From the NCBI RefSeq assembly GCF_001039355.2, contig NW_019774003.1, forward strand, positions 396,191 to 460,190: a stretch of DNA of 64,000 nt. The letters are read 5' to 3'. The position numbers and the translations under genes are program-made. Shown in pieces: positions 32,401 to 44,944 of the stretch. This DNA comes from Lingula anatina (Eukaryota; Brachiopoda; Lingulata; Lingulida; Lingulidae). Under the pieces are notes generated by a model. The model was not told the origin of the DNA and did no database searches. It saw only the letters and a list, made by a program, of their open reading frames with translations. How positions within the stretch are numbered: position 1 is the stretch's first letter; the number at the start of each line of letters is the position of its first letter.

Positions 32401-35400
32401 CCTGGATGATACAATGCTCAATCAAGTGTCCAAAAACCATTTAAATAATAATAATAAACTGAGACTTAAATTTTAGAAAAATTATGGTAAAAATGTAAGC
32501 AATAATCCAATTTTGGGCTCATTTTTGGTTTCAGATGTCCCTGGCCTCTCTATTAGTTCACTGTATCAGCATGTCCCTGCAGTTACTAGAAATGACAGAA
32601 GCATACTGTAAGTGGAGAAGTGATTTCAGGGATATAGAAGTGCTCATGTATATTGATCTAACTCAACGGGACTCTCACTGAATGCAATCAGTTTAACAGG
32701 TTATACACCCCCTCCTGTCATTGAATAGAATTTAGAGAAGCTGGTGATTATACGAATATGTTGGAAACAAGAGAAACATTGTAAATCAGTTTAACTAATT
32801 GCATTCAGCCACAGTCCCCAGGGAGTTATATCAATCTACATTTGCAGGACATTTGTTTTATTGAAAATAAGCCCCAAAACTCTTGGTGCTTATCAAAGGA
32901 AGAGAAACAAATTTTACCTTTTTCAGCCATCTCATCCACTAACAAAAAAGCTGTCTGAATGTCTCCACAAATCCCAAAGGCTTTAATCATGGCTTTGTAT
33001 GTGATAAATGCCGTCTCTACGCCCTTTAGGAACATCATTTCTCGGAGATTCCTGGCTCTACTTAGGCCATCTCGCTTGTCATAGGCATTTGAGCAGGCAT
33101 TGAAGAGAGAGGTGTAAGTTTTGGGGTGGATATAAGTCATTCCTCTTTTTTTCATCTGTAAAATGTAATATTATTTAAGATAGAAAAGTTCCCCCTAAAT
33201 AACAACTGATTAATAAGTGCTTTCAAAGATATAGCTTGAGCACAAGTTTATGGATACATGAGTAATTGGAATAATATTTAGCTAAAGAGCAAATTTTTTA
33301 AATACACACATTTATATTCAAATGGCTTAACTTGGTTTAAACTGACAGTGCACACTACAATATAATCAGTAACATCCATTCCTTCAGTTGTTTGGAAGTA
33401 AATTTATTGACTCAGTGACTGCATCTGCCATGAGCAATGTGTAGACCTGATCATGAAAATATCAGCCTTAGTGTACCTCAGGAAAATTGATTTACCATAA
33501 CTCAGACCACATAATACATATTGCATTATATCTCTTCAACTTCTCAGCTATCCTCCACAGAGACAAACAGCATACCTGATTGAACAGTTTGAATGCCTTC
33601 CAAGTGTAGCCAACCTTCCCCAGTCCAGTGATAAGCAATGTATATATGTATGTGTCTGGAAGTACACGGTCCTTCTCCAACATGTCTTCCTCAAGCACTG
33701 CAAGTGCTTCTTCAATCTGAAATTGAAAGATTTTTTTCAATGATAAAAGAAAAGCTAAATGTGGCAGCAGACTTTTTGAATGAGTCAAAGCTAAACATTG
33801 CTTAATGTGGTTACACTACACATTGTCAAGTAAATGCTACTAGAAACTATATGTACTATTTTCAAATCATCTACTGCAAAATAAATACCACCAACAAGTC
33901 ACCTTCTTCATGTTTATTTTTATATTTATTGTATATATCATTTCTCTTCATATTTTGCTTGACATTTGAAATTGTGCAAAAAAGATTTACAAACATACTT
34001 TGCCTTCTTCAATTTTTCTCTTGATTTTCATATGGTAGAAATGAAGATCATGTTTTCGGTCAAATTGAGACAAACGTCTGAAAGGTTTTTCCTCTTCGGC
34101 ATGATTTACAATATCTTTGTACCTTAAAAAACAAAGCTTTGAAGTCAAACGAAAAGTAATATAAGTGACACTTAAGCAGATCTTTATTTTCTTTTCAACT
34201 CAACATGTACACTTTCAGAAGAGCTTTAACACTTTTTTAAATTTAGGTCATCTCCTACATCATTGTAATTAGGCAAACACAGTAAAATCAACTAATACAA
34301 TTTATTTAAAAATGTATTTTTTATAAATAAGAGCCAGTTTTCCAAACATTAAATAAAACACTTCTATCATAGATACCTTGCTGGAATAATTTACGACTCA
34401 TGTTGGTTTTTATTAAAGATGAATTACTTAATACTGAGGGAACATTTATTGCAAGCCAGTCATTCAAAATTTGTGCTCTTCAACTAATGTCACAGTCTAT
34501 TTAAGATAATATCCAATTTTATATCTCTAAATCTAGTTCTTTTTACTAAGCCCAAAAATCCAGAACCTTTCTTACTTTTCATTAAAAGTGTACAATTGTC
34601 CTTGACCAATGGGAGTGCTTTCTTCTGACAAAGTGCCAAAAGTGTCTTCCCATTCAGGAGAATCTAAAAACACAAAATTCAAATTAGAGACATGTACGAT
34701 AAAAGAACAGCTGTATACCAGCAATGCAATCAAAAGTCTTCCTCCCCATTAAAAGCAAGTTTCTGCAATACTCTACTGTAGAGAGGCCACTTCTGTAGGC
34801 CAGGTTTTTATTGATAAAATACACAGTATCTAAAGGTAAGCTATCACAACAAGTTTCAAAATAAGCTTACATTATCACTAGAATCTTTTAAAATTAAGAC
34901 ATTTTTTTTTCTTTTTACAAAAATCAGCCAAAGAATTGAACAAAAAAGATGACTTTATTCATATGCTACTAAATAATAAACAATAACCTAAAAAATGGTT
35001 TGGTTGAGTGGGAGTAAGTGTAAAAGGATGAGCACAATAAATAAAGAAAGAAAGAAAGAAATAAAACAAACTCAAAAAATTATTAATTTACAAACCCTCT
35101 TCCTCCCTGGTGTGGTCAGTGTCCACTGACCTTGACCCCCAGCTATCAGCTTTCTCCACCACGTTATGGTCCACCTCTGGCATGCGTCTCAACTCTTCGT
35201 GGTCATCCACTATGACCATTTTCTTCTCTCTGGTCAGTCCTCTGTACTCTCCTCTATCCTTCAGCATGCCATGGGTCTTCAGGTATGAACGAGATGCCCG
35301 AAATGTGGGGTCAAACTGTCCAAAGGATTCCTCATATGTTGTTTGTTTTTTCTTGGAAAATTTTCGTGGATTTTTAGTATTGTAATTGTCGACTTCAGTT

Positions 35401-36204
35401 CGCTGAGAAAACTTTCTCCGCCTTTGTTTTGCTGATTTTGGCGAGTGAAATGCTATCTCTTTAGTTTTTAGATGACCTAAAAATGTCAACCACCTGCCAT
35501 GTTAAGGTGTTATTTTATCTTTAAAAAATTCCATGACTACAAGTACATAAAATACAGTTTTAATCACTTTACTTGACAAATATGAAATAGGAAACTAAGA
35601 CAATTTCACTATAATATGTAACAGATAAGGAAAAGGGTGGAACCCCAACGGTTGAAGCTGTCCCCTTTCGGGATCCACTAATGTGTTATTCACTTTAAAA
35701 CACTGTACCTCTTTCTCTTAGGTGATCTTCAAGATTTTCACTTATTTTTCCAAATACAACTTCTTCATCCTCTTCCTGTTTTTTCAGTCTCCTGTCCACA
35801 GTGTCCAGTGGTGTCACACCTGCAGGGGCATCTTGTCTATTAACTCTGATTTTGTATTTACTCATCAGTGACTGATCATCCATTTGACTCTCCTTCTGCA
35901 ACATTTCTTGCAGCTCAAAGACATCTACTTCATAATCTTGCTGCCTGTCTGGATTCCTTTTTACTATCTTTTTAGGCTTTTTACCCTTTTGAGAAACTTT
36001 CTCAAGATAGTCTTTGATACCATTATCCTCCAGATTAGTAGACAGCTTAGCAAACTGGACACTGGTCACACTTATAGACCGTACATTTGGCCAGTGTTTT
36101 GAACTATTGATAGTCCTAAGCAGTAGTCCATTCATTTTGTGTAATGTCCTGCCCTCCACATGGCCCCACCTGTAGGCAACTCTTAAAAGCATGCTCTGGC
36201 TCAT
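29483..36204 (-). CDS. PTCD1: PTCD1-like mitochondrial pentatricopeptide-repeat protein
   Basis: Eleven exons, all in phase: 36204-35709, 35476-35096, 34663-34576, 34122-33999, 33716-33576, 33155-32918, 32147-32062, 31823-31083, 30739-30623, 30153-29971, 29740-29483; predicted 950 aa. The start at 36204 (MSQSMLLRVAYRWG) gives a basic, acid-poor leader suited to mitochondrial import; a second Met 24 codons later is possible. Helical PPR pairs are visible from the fifth exon (DTYIYTLLITGLGKVGYTWK, KTYTSLFNACSNAYDK, FITYKAMIKAFGICG). The long exon 8 holds PPDIYIFNLLMEAVR, a lysine/glutamate-rich insert, then VSIGPIATASDRLALIGG, which closely matches the SDRLALxGG-type block of vertebrate PTCD1. 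The C-terminus (HPWSRF) also matches. The human protein (about 700 aa) acts in mitochondrial rRNA/tRNA maturation and ribosome assembly; the extra length here lies in the N-terminal and linker regions. Confidence 0.9.
32657..32840. repeat. Dispersed repeat with imperfect inverted ends in a PTCD1-like intron
   Basis: The left end (GATCTAACTCAACGGGACTC then ACTGAATGCAATCAG) and the complement of the right end (ATATAACTCCCTGGGGACTG then GCTGAATGCAATTAG) match imperfectly. A diverged relative, sharing GAATGCAATCAG and AAGCTGGTGATTATAC, is at about 48917-49105. Probably an old MITE. Confidence 0.55.
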
Positions 36205-37074
36205 TTTGATTAGCGACAAAATATGTAAACTTTTTTGGTTCAAATTGTTGAAGCTGAGAATTTCATCACCTTCAAAACACAATAATGTATGAGCCGGCAG
36301 AGGTCCAATCCCCCACTTCTATTCTATTCTATCTTCACCAAGGCGAATCACTTTAAAATATCTTTCTTTCTATGCACAATGGTCAAGTGGAATGGTCTTC
36401 CAACAAACCTAAAAACGTGCCCCCACATAAAGTTTAAAAACCTGACTTAATTTGCTTCTGAAGTTCTGGTACTACTTGCATACATCTGCATAAAGTGCCA
36501 TTTCATTGCTTCGAAACTTTAAAGCTGTTCTGTTCAGCAGAAATCACTTTCCGTCAAAAATGATAAAATATTACCCCAATCCTACATAAAAAGCACGCCT
36601 AACCCCGCATTTGTGGGCGCAGCCATCTTAAACCACGTGATCCAAGATGCTACCAATCCAGAGCTTAGATCGCATTCAACACAAGTTAATCCGGATACTA
36701 CATATAAGAGCGTGGATTGTGCGTACAATATTCTACTAAGGATACGGTTAGTTCTACAATGGTCCGTGCACAGTCATTATAAAAAGAATGAAGTTATCCA
36801 CTTGTTGTTGGGGTGCTTTTTTAATGACCATACCACGTACCTTTAAAGAACGTTTCATCTGTCCTGTGGTCATTGACAACTACATGCTATATAAAATGTT
36901 TGGTAATACTTGTACTTCAATTACGTCTAAAGTTGCTAGAAACATAGGCCAATGAGCTCATTTTCCCAAGCTAGATTTCCAAAGGAGTGTCCTATGGGAA
37001 AGGTGGGGAGTGATCAGGGATGGAAAGTTGTGTAGCACTATAGTTAGGCCTACTAAAAAATCCTTTACGCTAGA

Positions 37075-37364
<290 letters not shown>

Positions 37365-38392
37365 CCGTCCAGTGAAAAGGGGGCTTAACTAGTTACGGGA
37401 ATGTAAATTTACTATGTAGCAGCAGGCAGAAAGGACATACACACTTTTGGTGTACAAAATGTTTATTTGTGTATTCATAATCTTACAATCATTAAACTCT
37501 ACATTTTATCTTCTCGTGTCACATTCCATTAGCATATTATATAACACAGATACTCTGGGTTTTTCACAACTTTGCATTCTAAACAATTCGATCTATAAAC
37601 ATTTCCTTATTTTTCATTTATTTGGTGATGGTGTGATGATTGACCTACGTTCACAAATTCTATTTGAATACAGATTTTCCATCATCTCATCATAAAGGAA
37701 TGACAACTAATACAGATTTTCCATCTTCTCATCATAAATTAAAAGAATGATAACCTAATATTTCTTGTTGCTATCTGTTACTTTCTGTTCATTGTACTCT
37801 TTGACTCTTTCCTCTGCACTCTCTGGCTTATTGACATGAAGGATCCACATTTTTTTACCGTAAAATCATATCATTACATTAACAAAATGATATCAGTCAA
37901 TTTTCATTACGATAAAAACCTCTTAATCAAATAAATTCGTCCTCAAATTTAACATTACAATAGTCAAATGTACATTTTAACATTATATGATTTTCTTTTT
38001 CTGCGTTTTATTATTCACTAAGATACTGGCGTATGTCCCATTTTTGCGGCGAAGCGCATGTAATGAGTGTTTCAAATCGTTACATGTACCATTTGTTTAT
38101 CGACTTCACTCAAAAGTCCTAGCGCTTTGTTATACTGGTCTTTGAAATAAAAACATCAATGTGACAAAAAAAAATCAAGCTATAACAACATCCAGCTGCT
38201 ACAACGAGTTTACTCAATTCCTTTATTATAAAAATAACACTCCATCACGTTCTGAACCCCGCGTAAAAGCATCGCCCATCAATGCTACATTTAACGCCAA
38301 ACTGTATTAATGCTGATTGAAGCAATGATTGTCATTACGATACACGGTATTTTTTCGGATTTCTCTTAAAAATCTTAAAGGGAAAATCTTAA

Positions 38393-38730
38393 AGGGATAA
38401 CAACTGTTCGTATGAGATTCAAAATTCCACAATAAATACATTGGAAACAACAAATAGAAATATGATAAATTCCATTTTACCACCAAAACGGCGGTCAATG
38501 CAAATATTCTGAAATCTGTGCTTCCCATCGGACCTATGAACCTTCATAGATTTCTACCTTCTGTAAGAATCTCTTAAGATTATAAAAGCACACTTAAAAC
38601 AACAATCGATTAATTTTGAATGTCAGAACGGATATATTTACCATTGGTAAGTATGGGAACACCGTTGTTTACCCCCGGAAAAATCCGTTTTATGGCACTT
38701 TTCCCGCCAAAATGAAGTGTTGCTATCCCT
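38393..38730. mobile_element. MITE flanked by TTAA (intergenic member)
   Basis: Ends AGGGATAACAACTGTTCGT and AAGTGTTGCTATCCCT, flanked by TTAA at 38389-38392 and 38731-38734. Interior similar to 18528-18860 but more diverged, so probably an older insertion. Confidence 0.8.
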
Positions 38731-39257
38731 TTAAATTGCATAAACGATGTTTCTTTGGCATAGCTTTAAGGCACATAATAATGGAGGGTCAGAGGTTATT
38801 TGCAAAATTAATTGGTATACATATAAAAAAAATGAATAAAAATAATGATAAAACTTTCCTGAAAATTTCAACAAATTTCCTTTACTACCAAAATAGGCAT
38901 ATCCTATCCAAAACTGTTGAGAAAATCACTATTAACCACATTTTGAAATCTTTTAACATTCACGTGAGAGAAGAACCAGTCTTCATCTCCATTACAAAAT
39001 CAGAAACGGGTTTATGTTGTGACTTTGGCAACGGTTCTGGATATGGTGTAATTTGGCGATAAAGGAAAACGTTCAGTGATTGACAGGAAAGTGTATTTTT
39101 GGCTGTGTAAAGGTCTTATGCGTACTGCATGCCTTAAACAATGTCATCTGCGACAACTGTGTGAGGTACATCCTTTTTCAATCCTTCTACCCGTTCTTCC
39201 ACACCTTCTCCAAATATGCGCTGACGTCAGATATAACTACAGCAGTCGTCACGTTTT

Positions 39258-40122
39258 TCATTCCACAACTTTCAACGTGGAGTCTGGTTTAGAAATGATT
39301 CTCCCCCTCTCACACAAGTCCTTTGTGGTGTCGTACAGGAGACCACGGCAGCAACCCTTGTTTTCTTTCAGTCTATACTTGTTTCCCGCGCAGCAAGATT
39401 CTGTGTTCGCATTCACGACCTCTCCGCCACAGCAAAACGTGTTGTCGTCTATTGCGTGCACGCCTCCTCCACAGCACATGTGAGTACTGGGGTCGTAACT
39501 TTCCTCCCCGCATAGACCACGCGAGGGCGAACCATCACCGCCATCAGTTTGCCAGCGTCTGCCCCATCCTGGACCCATCATCTCGTCCCAGCCAAAGCGT
39601 CGACCCATCATCATTCCCCAGCGTCCACACCCAGGACAACCCCCTCCGTTTCCCATCCCCCTATGTCCATCCCATCGGTCATGCCAGCGTCCACCGTGAC
39701 TTCGACCCCAGCCATGGTACATGCCGTGGCCGGTGCAGCTAAAAGAGAGAGAGAGGGAAATATTCTCAGTAGAATGATGTGAAACGGATAATCAAGAGAC
39801 GTAAACGACGTCTAGATCTGGATATCTCACTATGATTCCCCAACTTAAAACTTCAACAGTCAATACCTCATTAAATGTGCTTACAAAATTTCACCACCCA
39901 TATAAATGTGATATGGGGAAATATTAGAAAATGAGAGAGCAAGACGAAAATACGACCAAAATTATTTCATGGATTATTTCACGCCAAAAGTTCATCCCCT
40001 TTGTCTTTATTTTTTCCAGGATTTGAACACTCTTTTAATGTAAAATGTATATTAATTAGCAGTACGTACCCGAAAATGAGCAGCAGCAAAATGGAGACCG
40101 TCAGCACCAAGGACCTTGTCAT
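39258..40122 (-). CDS. Galaxin-like secreted protein, Gly/Trp/His-rich
   Basis: Two exons: 40122-40070 (signal peptide, MTRSLVLTVSILLLLIFG) and 39738-39258; predicted 177 aa. After cleavage near the GCTGHG segment comes a low-complexity Gly-, Arg-, Trp-, Met- and His-rich stretch of about 70 residues (HGGRWHDRWDGHRG, MMMGRRFGW). Then follows a cysteine-rich region with di-cysteine repeats of galaxin type: LCGEESYDPSTHMCCGGGVH, DDNTFCCGGEVV, TESCCAGNKY, KGCCRGLLYD, ending KDLCERG. Galaxins were first described from coral skeleton and recur in other marine invertebrates; in squid a galaxin has antimicrobial activity in the light organ. Either a matrix or a defence role is possible here. The gene is divergent from the second galaxin-like gene. 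Confidence 0.85.
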
Positions 40123-40402
40123 TATTACGTTGGAAACGACAGTAATGCAATGAAGCCTACTCACTCTCTTTTAGACTCAAACTATGATGCCAAAATAAAG
40201 CGGTCACCAGCATAACTAGGAGAAAACGTGCTTTTTAGGGTCAAGGACATTTGTAACACGAATAATACGTAAAAGAAACCTGAACTTTGTCGCGTATCGC
40301 GGATACGTGTTATTCATCAAGTAAGCGATCAATAAGGACATGCTGTCCAAAAATAGTGCACATGTTCTAACGGATTGAGTCATATTTGTTTTTTTTTCTT
40401 TT

Positions 40403-40433
<31 letters not shown>

Positions 40434-41890
40434 GGGTGGGAGAGGGGGGAGGGAGAGGGATCAGTAAGTTTTCTTTCTAATTACAAATTATGCCGTTTAC
40501 GAGTGTTCTTCAAAGATGAACTTTGCAACGTTGAGAAAAAAAATCCGGATCGATGGAGTAAACAATAACAATACTTTGGATGATAACCGAGCATAGAAAT
40601 TGTTGCAGTGTATTAATCTCGAATCTTAAGTCCCAAATTAAAGTTACCATGGTGATTGATGTTTGTCCATTTCTTTTTTTCTTAGACTTTCATCCAGTTT
40701 GATAAACTGGATTATTCTTCCACATCATGTTCAAGATATTAAGCCCCTGATTATTGGCGCAGCTATGTTTCAAATGACTGATCAACGTACGTTTATCGAA
40801 AAAGAAATTTGACTGTGATTGGCCACCAACTGTGAGGATTTTGGATTGTTCACGACGTCAGTGTCACGTGATGTCATGCAGTATGATTCATACTTGGCTT
40901 TTCTATAATTCGGAATTAATAACAAACATGTAATGGTTGTTTAGTTCTTGCAACAAAAACAGCTGGATCTTACATTTAAATGATCATAAAAGACTATCAA
41001 AATAACTAAAACAAGAAGAAAAGTGCATATGCAGTTGTATAAACTTGCAAAATCAATGCAGACCGACGGCGACCAAAACAATTCACCAAAACGTGACTTA
41101 ACAGGTTGTAAACAAAAGTCTAACCCCTCATTTGTTCATTTTTGCAATTGTTCTGATTAATCACGTTTTAATTCAATGCGCACCCAAACGTGTTTACATA
41201 GTTCGCTGAAGATGGGTTCAGTTACACAAGAAAAAAAAAAGAACTTAACTAAGCTTAGTTAAGCATTGTTTTATGATAAATTAGGCGTACTATAATCACT
41301 TGCTAAAGGAAATTTTGTTTTATAGACAGTTTGCGTTTTGCAAACTGAAATTAGCAGTTTTCAAAGCACAGGGTCATAGATTGAAAAAATGCGGGTTGGG
41401 TGGGGTACTGAAGGCCTAGTGTTAGACGGATATAATTTTTACCGCTCGTAGTACTCATTTAGATGAATATGAATAGGAGGACGGGCTAAATTCCCTTTTC
41501 TTAATTAGATTAAGGCCGATGTGAAGTATTGTCACGCACGTTATTCCAGATCATTATTCCAGTCTTTCCAGATCGCCAAACACAACACACCAGAAACTCT
41601 GTATCAAAATCAAATAAATAAAACCAGCCTCACGCGTGCACCACGAAAATGGATATTTGAACATGGGCTTACCTGTTGGTTAAATACTGTATTAATGGAT
41701 AAGTCAGCGTCTGCCCAGTCTTGCATACCAAAGCAAGTCATCCCTGCCTAAATTGCCATAACCCCTGTGCAAGCGTCACGAGAACCCTTATTAAAAAGGT
41801 ATTTAACACGACTTGACGATTATGTTATGATTAATGAGTCACGCTGAACGTTATAATAGCAGTCTGGAGATGCTTCAGATTGTCTGGAAT
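40123..41890. other. Shared upstream region of the two galaxin-like genes
   Basis: No coding exon is supported. The only notable tract is a GT/G homopolymer run at about 40402-40450. The two galaxin-like genes point away from each other across this stretch, so it may hold regulatory sites for both. Confidence 0.55.
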
Positions 41891-41899
41891 TCTCTATAA
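41891..41899 (+). promoter_or_regulatory. TATA box for the plus-strand galaxin-like gene
   Basis: CTATAAAAG in otherwise ordinary sequence, about 75 bp before a consensus donor (AAAG/GTAAGT, exon ending at 41974). A non-coding first exon of roughly 50 nt beginning near 41920 would then splice to an acceptor at 42764/42765, leading into the start codon at 42816. Confidence 0.6.
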
Positions 41900-42815
41900 A
41901 AGAAGACGCTAGTTAAGGGTAATCCAGATTTGGAGCTGAAGAAAAGCTGTACCTGATATCCAGGAGAAAGAAAGGTAAGTGAAAAATATTTGCATGGTTA
42001 TAACGTCTTAGTTTAAGAAATCTTCAGCATTTATGCTATCAGTGATTCTCAATATAGGCTATAGGTCAATTTCACATTTTTTTAGTTTATAAAAAGTAAG
42101 CGAACAGAAAATTGTTTTTCCAGGTGGAACTTTACTTACATGTCATCAGTCTAGCAAATTAAATCACTGAAAAAAATTACCAGATTTATCTGTATTGACA
42201 TAAAAAATACATGAACGGACTAAATTTTAAACCTTCGTTACTGGCTCTCGCAGCACAATTTTACATTCTCCAATAGGTTTAGTTTATTTTTACCTAAGAA
42301 GAAAATTTGCAACTTGATGTCTAACGTCGCAGAAAATATGTAGACTGTTCATTTCAAATAACGCAATAAACAGCTTGCGGCTACTTTCGCGGTGTCGCCC
42401 GTCTTAAAAAAAATAAACCTTCGTGACGTCTCTCTTTTGCTACAGTTTATTATTTTTTATTTGTTTGATGTTTTTTGTAATATTTTAGCCAGTAATTATA
42501 TATTCAATTCAGTTACATCCATGATAACATAGACGATATGGTGACAGGGCACAGTCAAATGAAATAGATATTTTCTTTGGAATTCGTTTCTTTCACAGTG
42601 TTTTCGGTTGGTACATTCGTGTAAAATTAATTTAAATTTGAATAAAATAAATTGTGTTTACCTGTTGCAGAACGTTTTTGACAAAGAAAATGAATCAAGT
42701 TATTGTGTGAAGCACGACATAAATTTAATAGTTTTAACCATACATCTTTCAATCACTTTTACAGAAAAAATACCTGAGCCGACTTTGCAGTGAAGATCTG
42801 AAGCTTCATTGAAGA

Positions 42816-44351
42816 ATGAAAAAAGTGATGCTATTGGCCGTCAGTTTGCTGGCGCTAGCGACAGGGTAAATTAATATGCATTTTCAAATTTATAATTTTG
42901 CTCACTGTTTATCATTGGTTGCTTTTCTTTTTTTTTAAATCATTCATTCATTAGGGCTATTCAATAAATTAATTAATTCTTCATTTCAAATTATAAAATA
43001 TTTTCTGTGTTTAAATGTACATTTTTGTGAATCTGCAGAGGTTTTTAAAATCGTTTTTTTTTTTTTTTAGAAAAGATAAAATCATTTTAGCAATAGTCAA
43101 AATAATAAAACGGATTAAAAACGCTTTGCGTTTTGATTTAGGGTCCTCAGTAACTGCCGTGGTAGCTGGCCTTGCTGTGCTTCCAACGAATTCAACCCGG
43201 CGTCTCACGAGTGCTGCAGAGGGGTTATAAGGCCCAAGAATTCATCGTCACCATGCCCTGTAGACCCCGTGCAACCTTCACAGCAGCCCCAGGGGCAGCA
43301 AGGAAAGCCTTGCATGGGACCACGATGCCAGAGACCTAGCGGACCCAACATGCCTGCTGGTCCTTCCGGAAGACCCCAAAGACCAAACCGCCGTCCATCA
43401 CAACCACAGGGACCGCCTTGCCAGGGACCACGATGTCAAAGACCAGGAGCACCTAACAAGCCAGTTGCTCCTTCCGGAGGACCTCAAGGACCAAACCGCC
43501 GTCCATCACAACCACAGGGACTGTCTTGCCAGGGACCACGATGTCAGAGACCAGGTGTACAACAGTCAGGGCAGCAACGAAGACCTTGTACAGGTAATAA
43601 CTGTAGGCAAGGGGCGGGTAGAGAAGACAGTAGTCGTGGACCCAACAGAGGGCCCAGCAGTCCGAGCAACCGTTTTAGAGGTCCCAACACACCTGGCGAG
43701 CGTTTTAGAAGGCCCAGCAAACCCAGCGCCCGTTCCAGAGGGCCTAAGTCACCTGAAAGTCGTTCCAGAGGGCAGAACAGATACAGGTTTGGTGACCGTG
43801 ATGATGATCGTTATGGCTCAAAGAAAAGAGGTGATTACGATCGCCGATTCAATGCAAATCGGGCTATGCGCTTTAGAAATGGTACAAGATTGAGTTGGAA
43901 TGTAACATCAGGCTGCAAGGGAAGTTACAATTGCTGTCTTGGCCTCTCCTTTGACCAAGCCACTCAGTTTTGCTGTGCTGGAGTGGTGCACAATATGGGA
44001 ACCAACAATGCCTGTTGTCGTGGTCAACCTTTCCAAACTGCCACCCATAAATGCTGTTCTGGTGCCATCAGACTCATCACCGACCCCGCCCCCTGCTTTC
44101 AACGAAGGCAACCCCAGAACCAACCAGGAAATCAAAAATGGAGTTCTTTTCAAAATACAATGAAACCGAGCAGCAGGGCACCTCCCAAACCTCCACTTTG
44201 CGCAGGACAAGCCTTTGATGCTGCCACCCAGTTCTGTTGTGCAGGCATTGTGAGAGGCACTGCAGAAAACAATGCCTGTTGTCGAGGAATTCCATACAAC
44301 TCGGCTTCAAGCAACTGCATCTTTGGAGAAGTTCAACCAAAACAGCAATAA
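42816..44351 (+). CDS. Galaxin-like secreted protein with proline/glutamine-rich repeats
   Basis: Coding exons 42816-42865 (signal peptide, MKKVMLLAVSLLALATG) and 43142-44351; predicted 419 aa. The mature chain begins with a short di-cysteine motif (NCRGSWPCCASNEFNP, HECCRG). Next come about three tandem repeats of ~36 aa with the phrase GPRCQRP and NRRPSQPQG, then a Ser/Arg/Pro-rich basic region (RSRGPKSPESRSRG) and an Asp/Arg patch. The C-terminal half holds galaxin-type repeats: YNCCLGLSFDQATQFCCAG, NNACCRGQPF, HKCCSGAIR, and a second set AFDAATQFCCAG, NNACCRGIPY. The mosaic of low-complexity and cysteine repeats is typical of biomineral or cuticle matrix proteins, but function is inferred from composition. 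A likely polyadenylation signal AATAAA is at 44517-44522. Confidence 0.87.
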
Positions 44352-44516
44352 GCTGTGCATTCGTTTTCCTCACATCACCCTCAATGCATAAAATCTGCAA
44401 CACTTAATTTTAGATAATTATATCCATGAAGCTGGTCTTTCATGGTATATATATCTACAACTTTCTACATTAATACAATATGCTTGTTTTTTGAGTTTAC
44501 TTTTGATAGTCATAAA

Positions 44517-44522
44517 AATAAA
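44517..44522 (+). terminator. Polyadenylation signal, plus-strand galaxin-like gene
   Basis: AATAAA 166 bp after the stop codon. The opposing gene has its own AATAAA on the minus strand at 44641-44636, so the two 3' ends lie within about 150 bp. Confidence 0.5.
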
Positions 44523-44635
44523 TATGTAACTGATTTGCATTCTTTAGAAATGAGAGACGCAAAATTATTTTAATTTGACTAGTTGGACCCATAAAAATGA
44601 ATACATACATCTGTTAGACCATAAATTTTCAAACC

Positions 44636-44641
44636 TTTATT
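44636..44641 (-). terminator. Polyadenylation signal, minus-strand uncharacterised gene
   Basis: TTTATT on the plus strand, i.e. AATAAA on the minus strand, about 300 bp past the stop codon at 44945. Confidence 0.5.
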
Positions 44642-44944
44642 GCTGCAAATGAATTACAGAAAGATAGTTCGAACATTTTGATGCTTTCTTGGAAAACTTT
44701 TAAAATGAGATGGAAGATGATTATTATACAAATGTTATAATGAGAATAAAATAGTGTGCTGTTAATGCAACATGTCTTGAAGTTTTGTTTTCAAAGACAT
44801 AATCTAAGGTTTTAAATATTGCACATACAAACATGTTAAATAAACATGTTCCTACTAAAAGTTGAACCTTGTATGATGATGGCGTAGACTCAGTGATCAA
44901 AAGGACTTTTATTAATTGTCAGTCTTTAGGAACTTTGAACACGG

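Noticed and set aside
35110-35385. Plus-strand open frame of 91 codons
   Set aside because: Shadow of the second PTCD1-like exon on the opposite strand, which has homology, phase and splice support.
43465-43893. Alternative plus-strand frame of 142 codons inside the galaxin-like exon
   Set aside because: It is an out-of-frame reading of the repeat region; the correct frame is continuous with the signal-peptide exon and the cysteine repeats.
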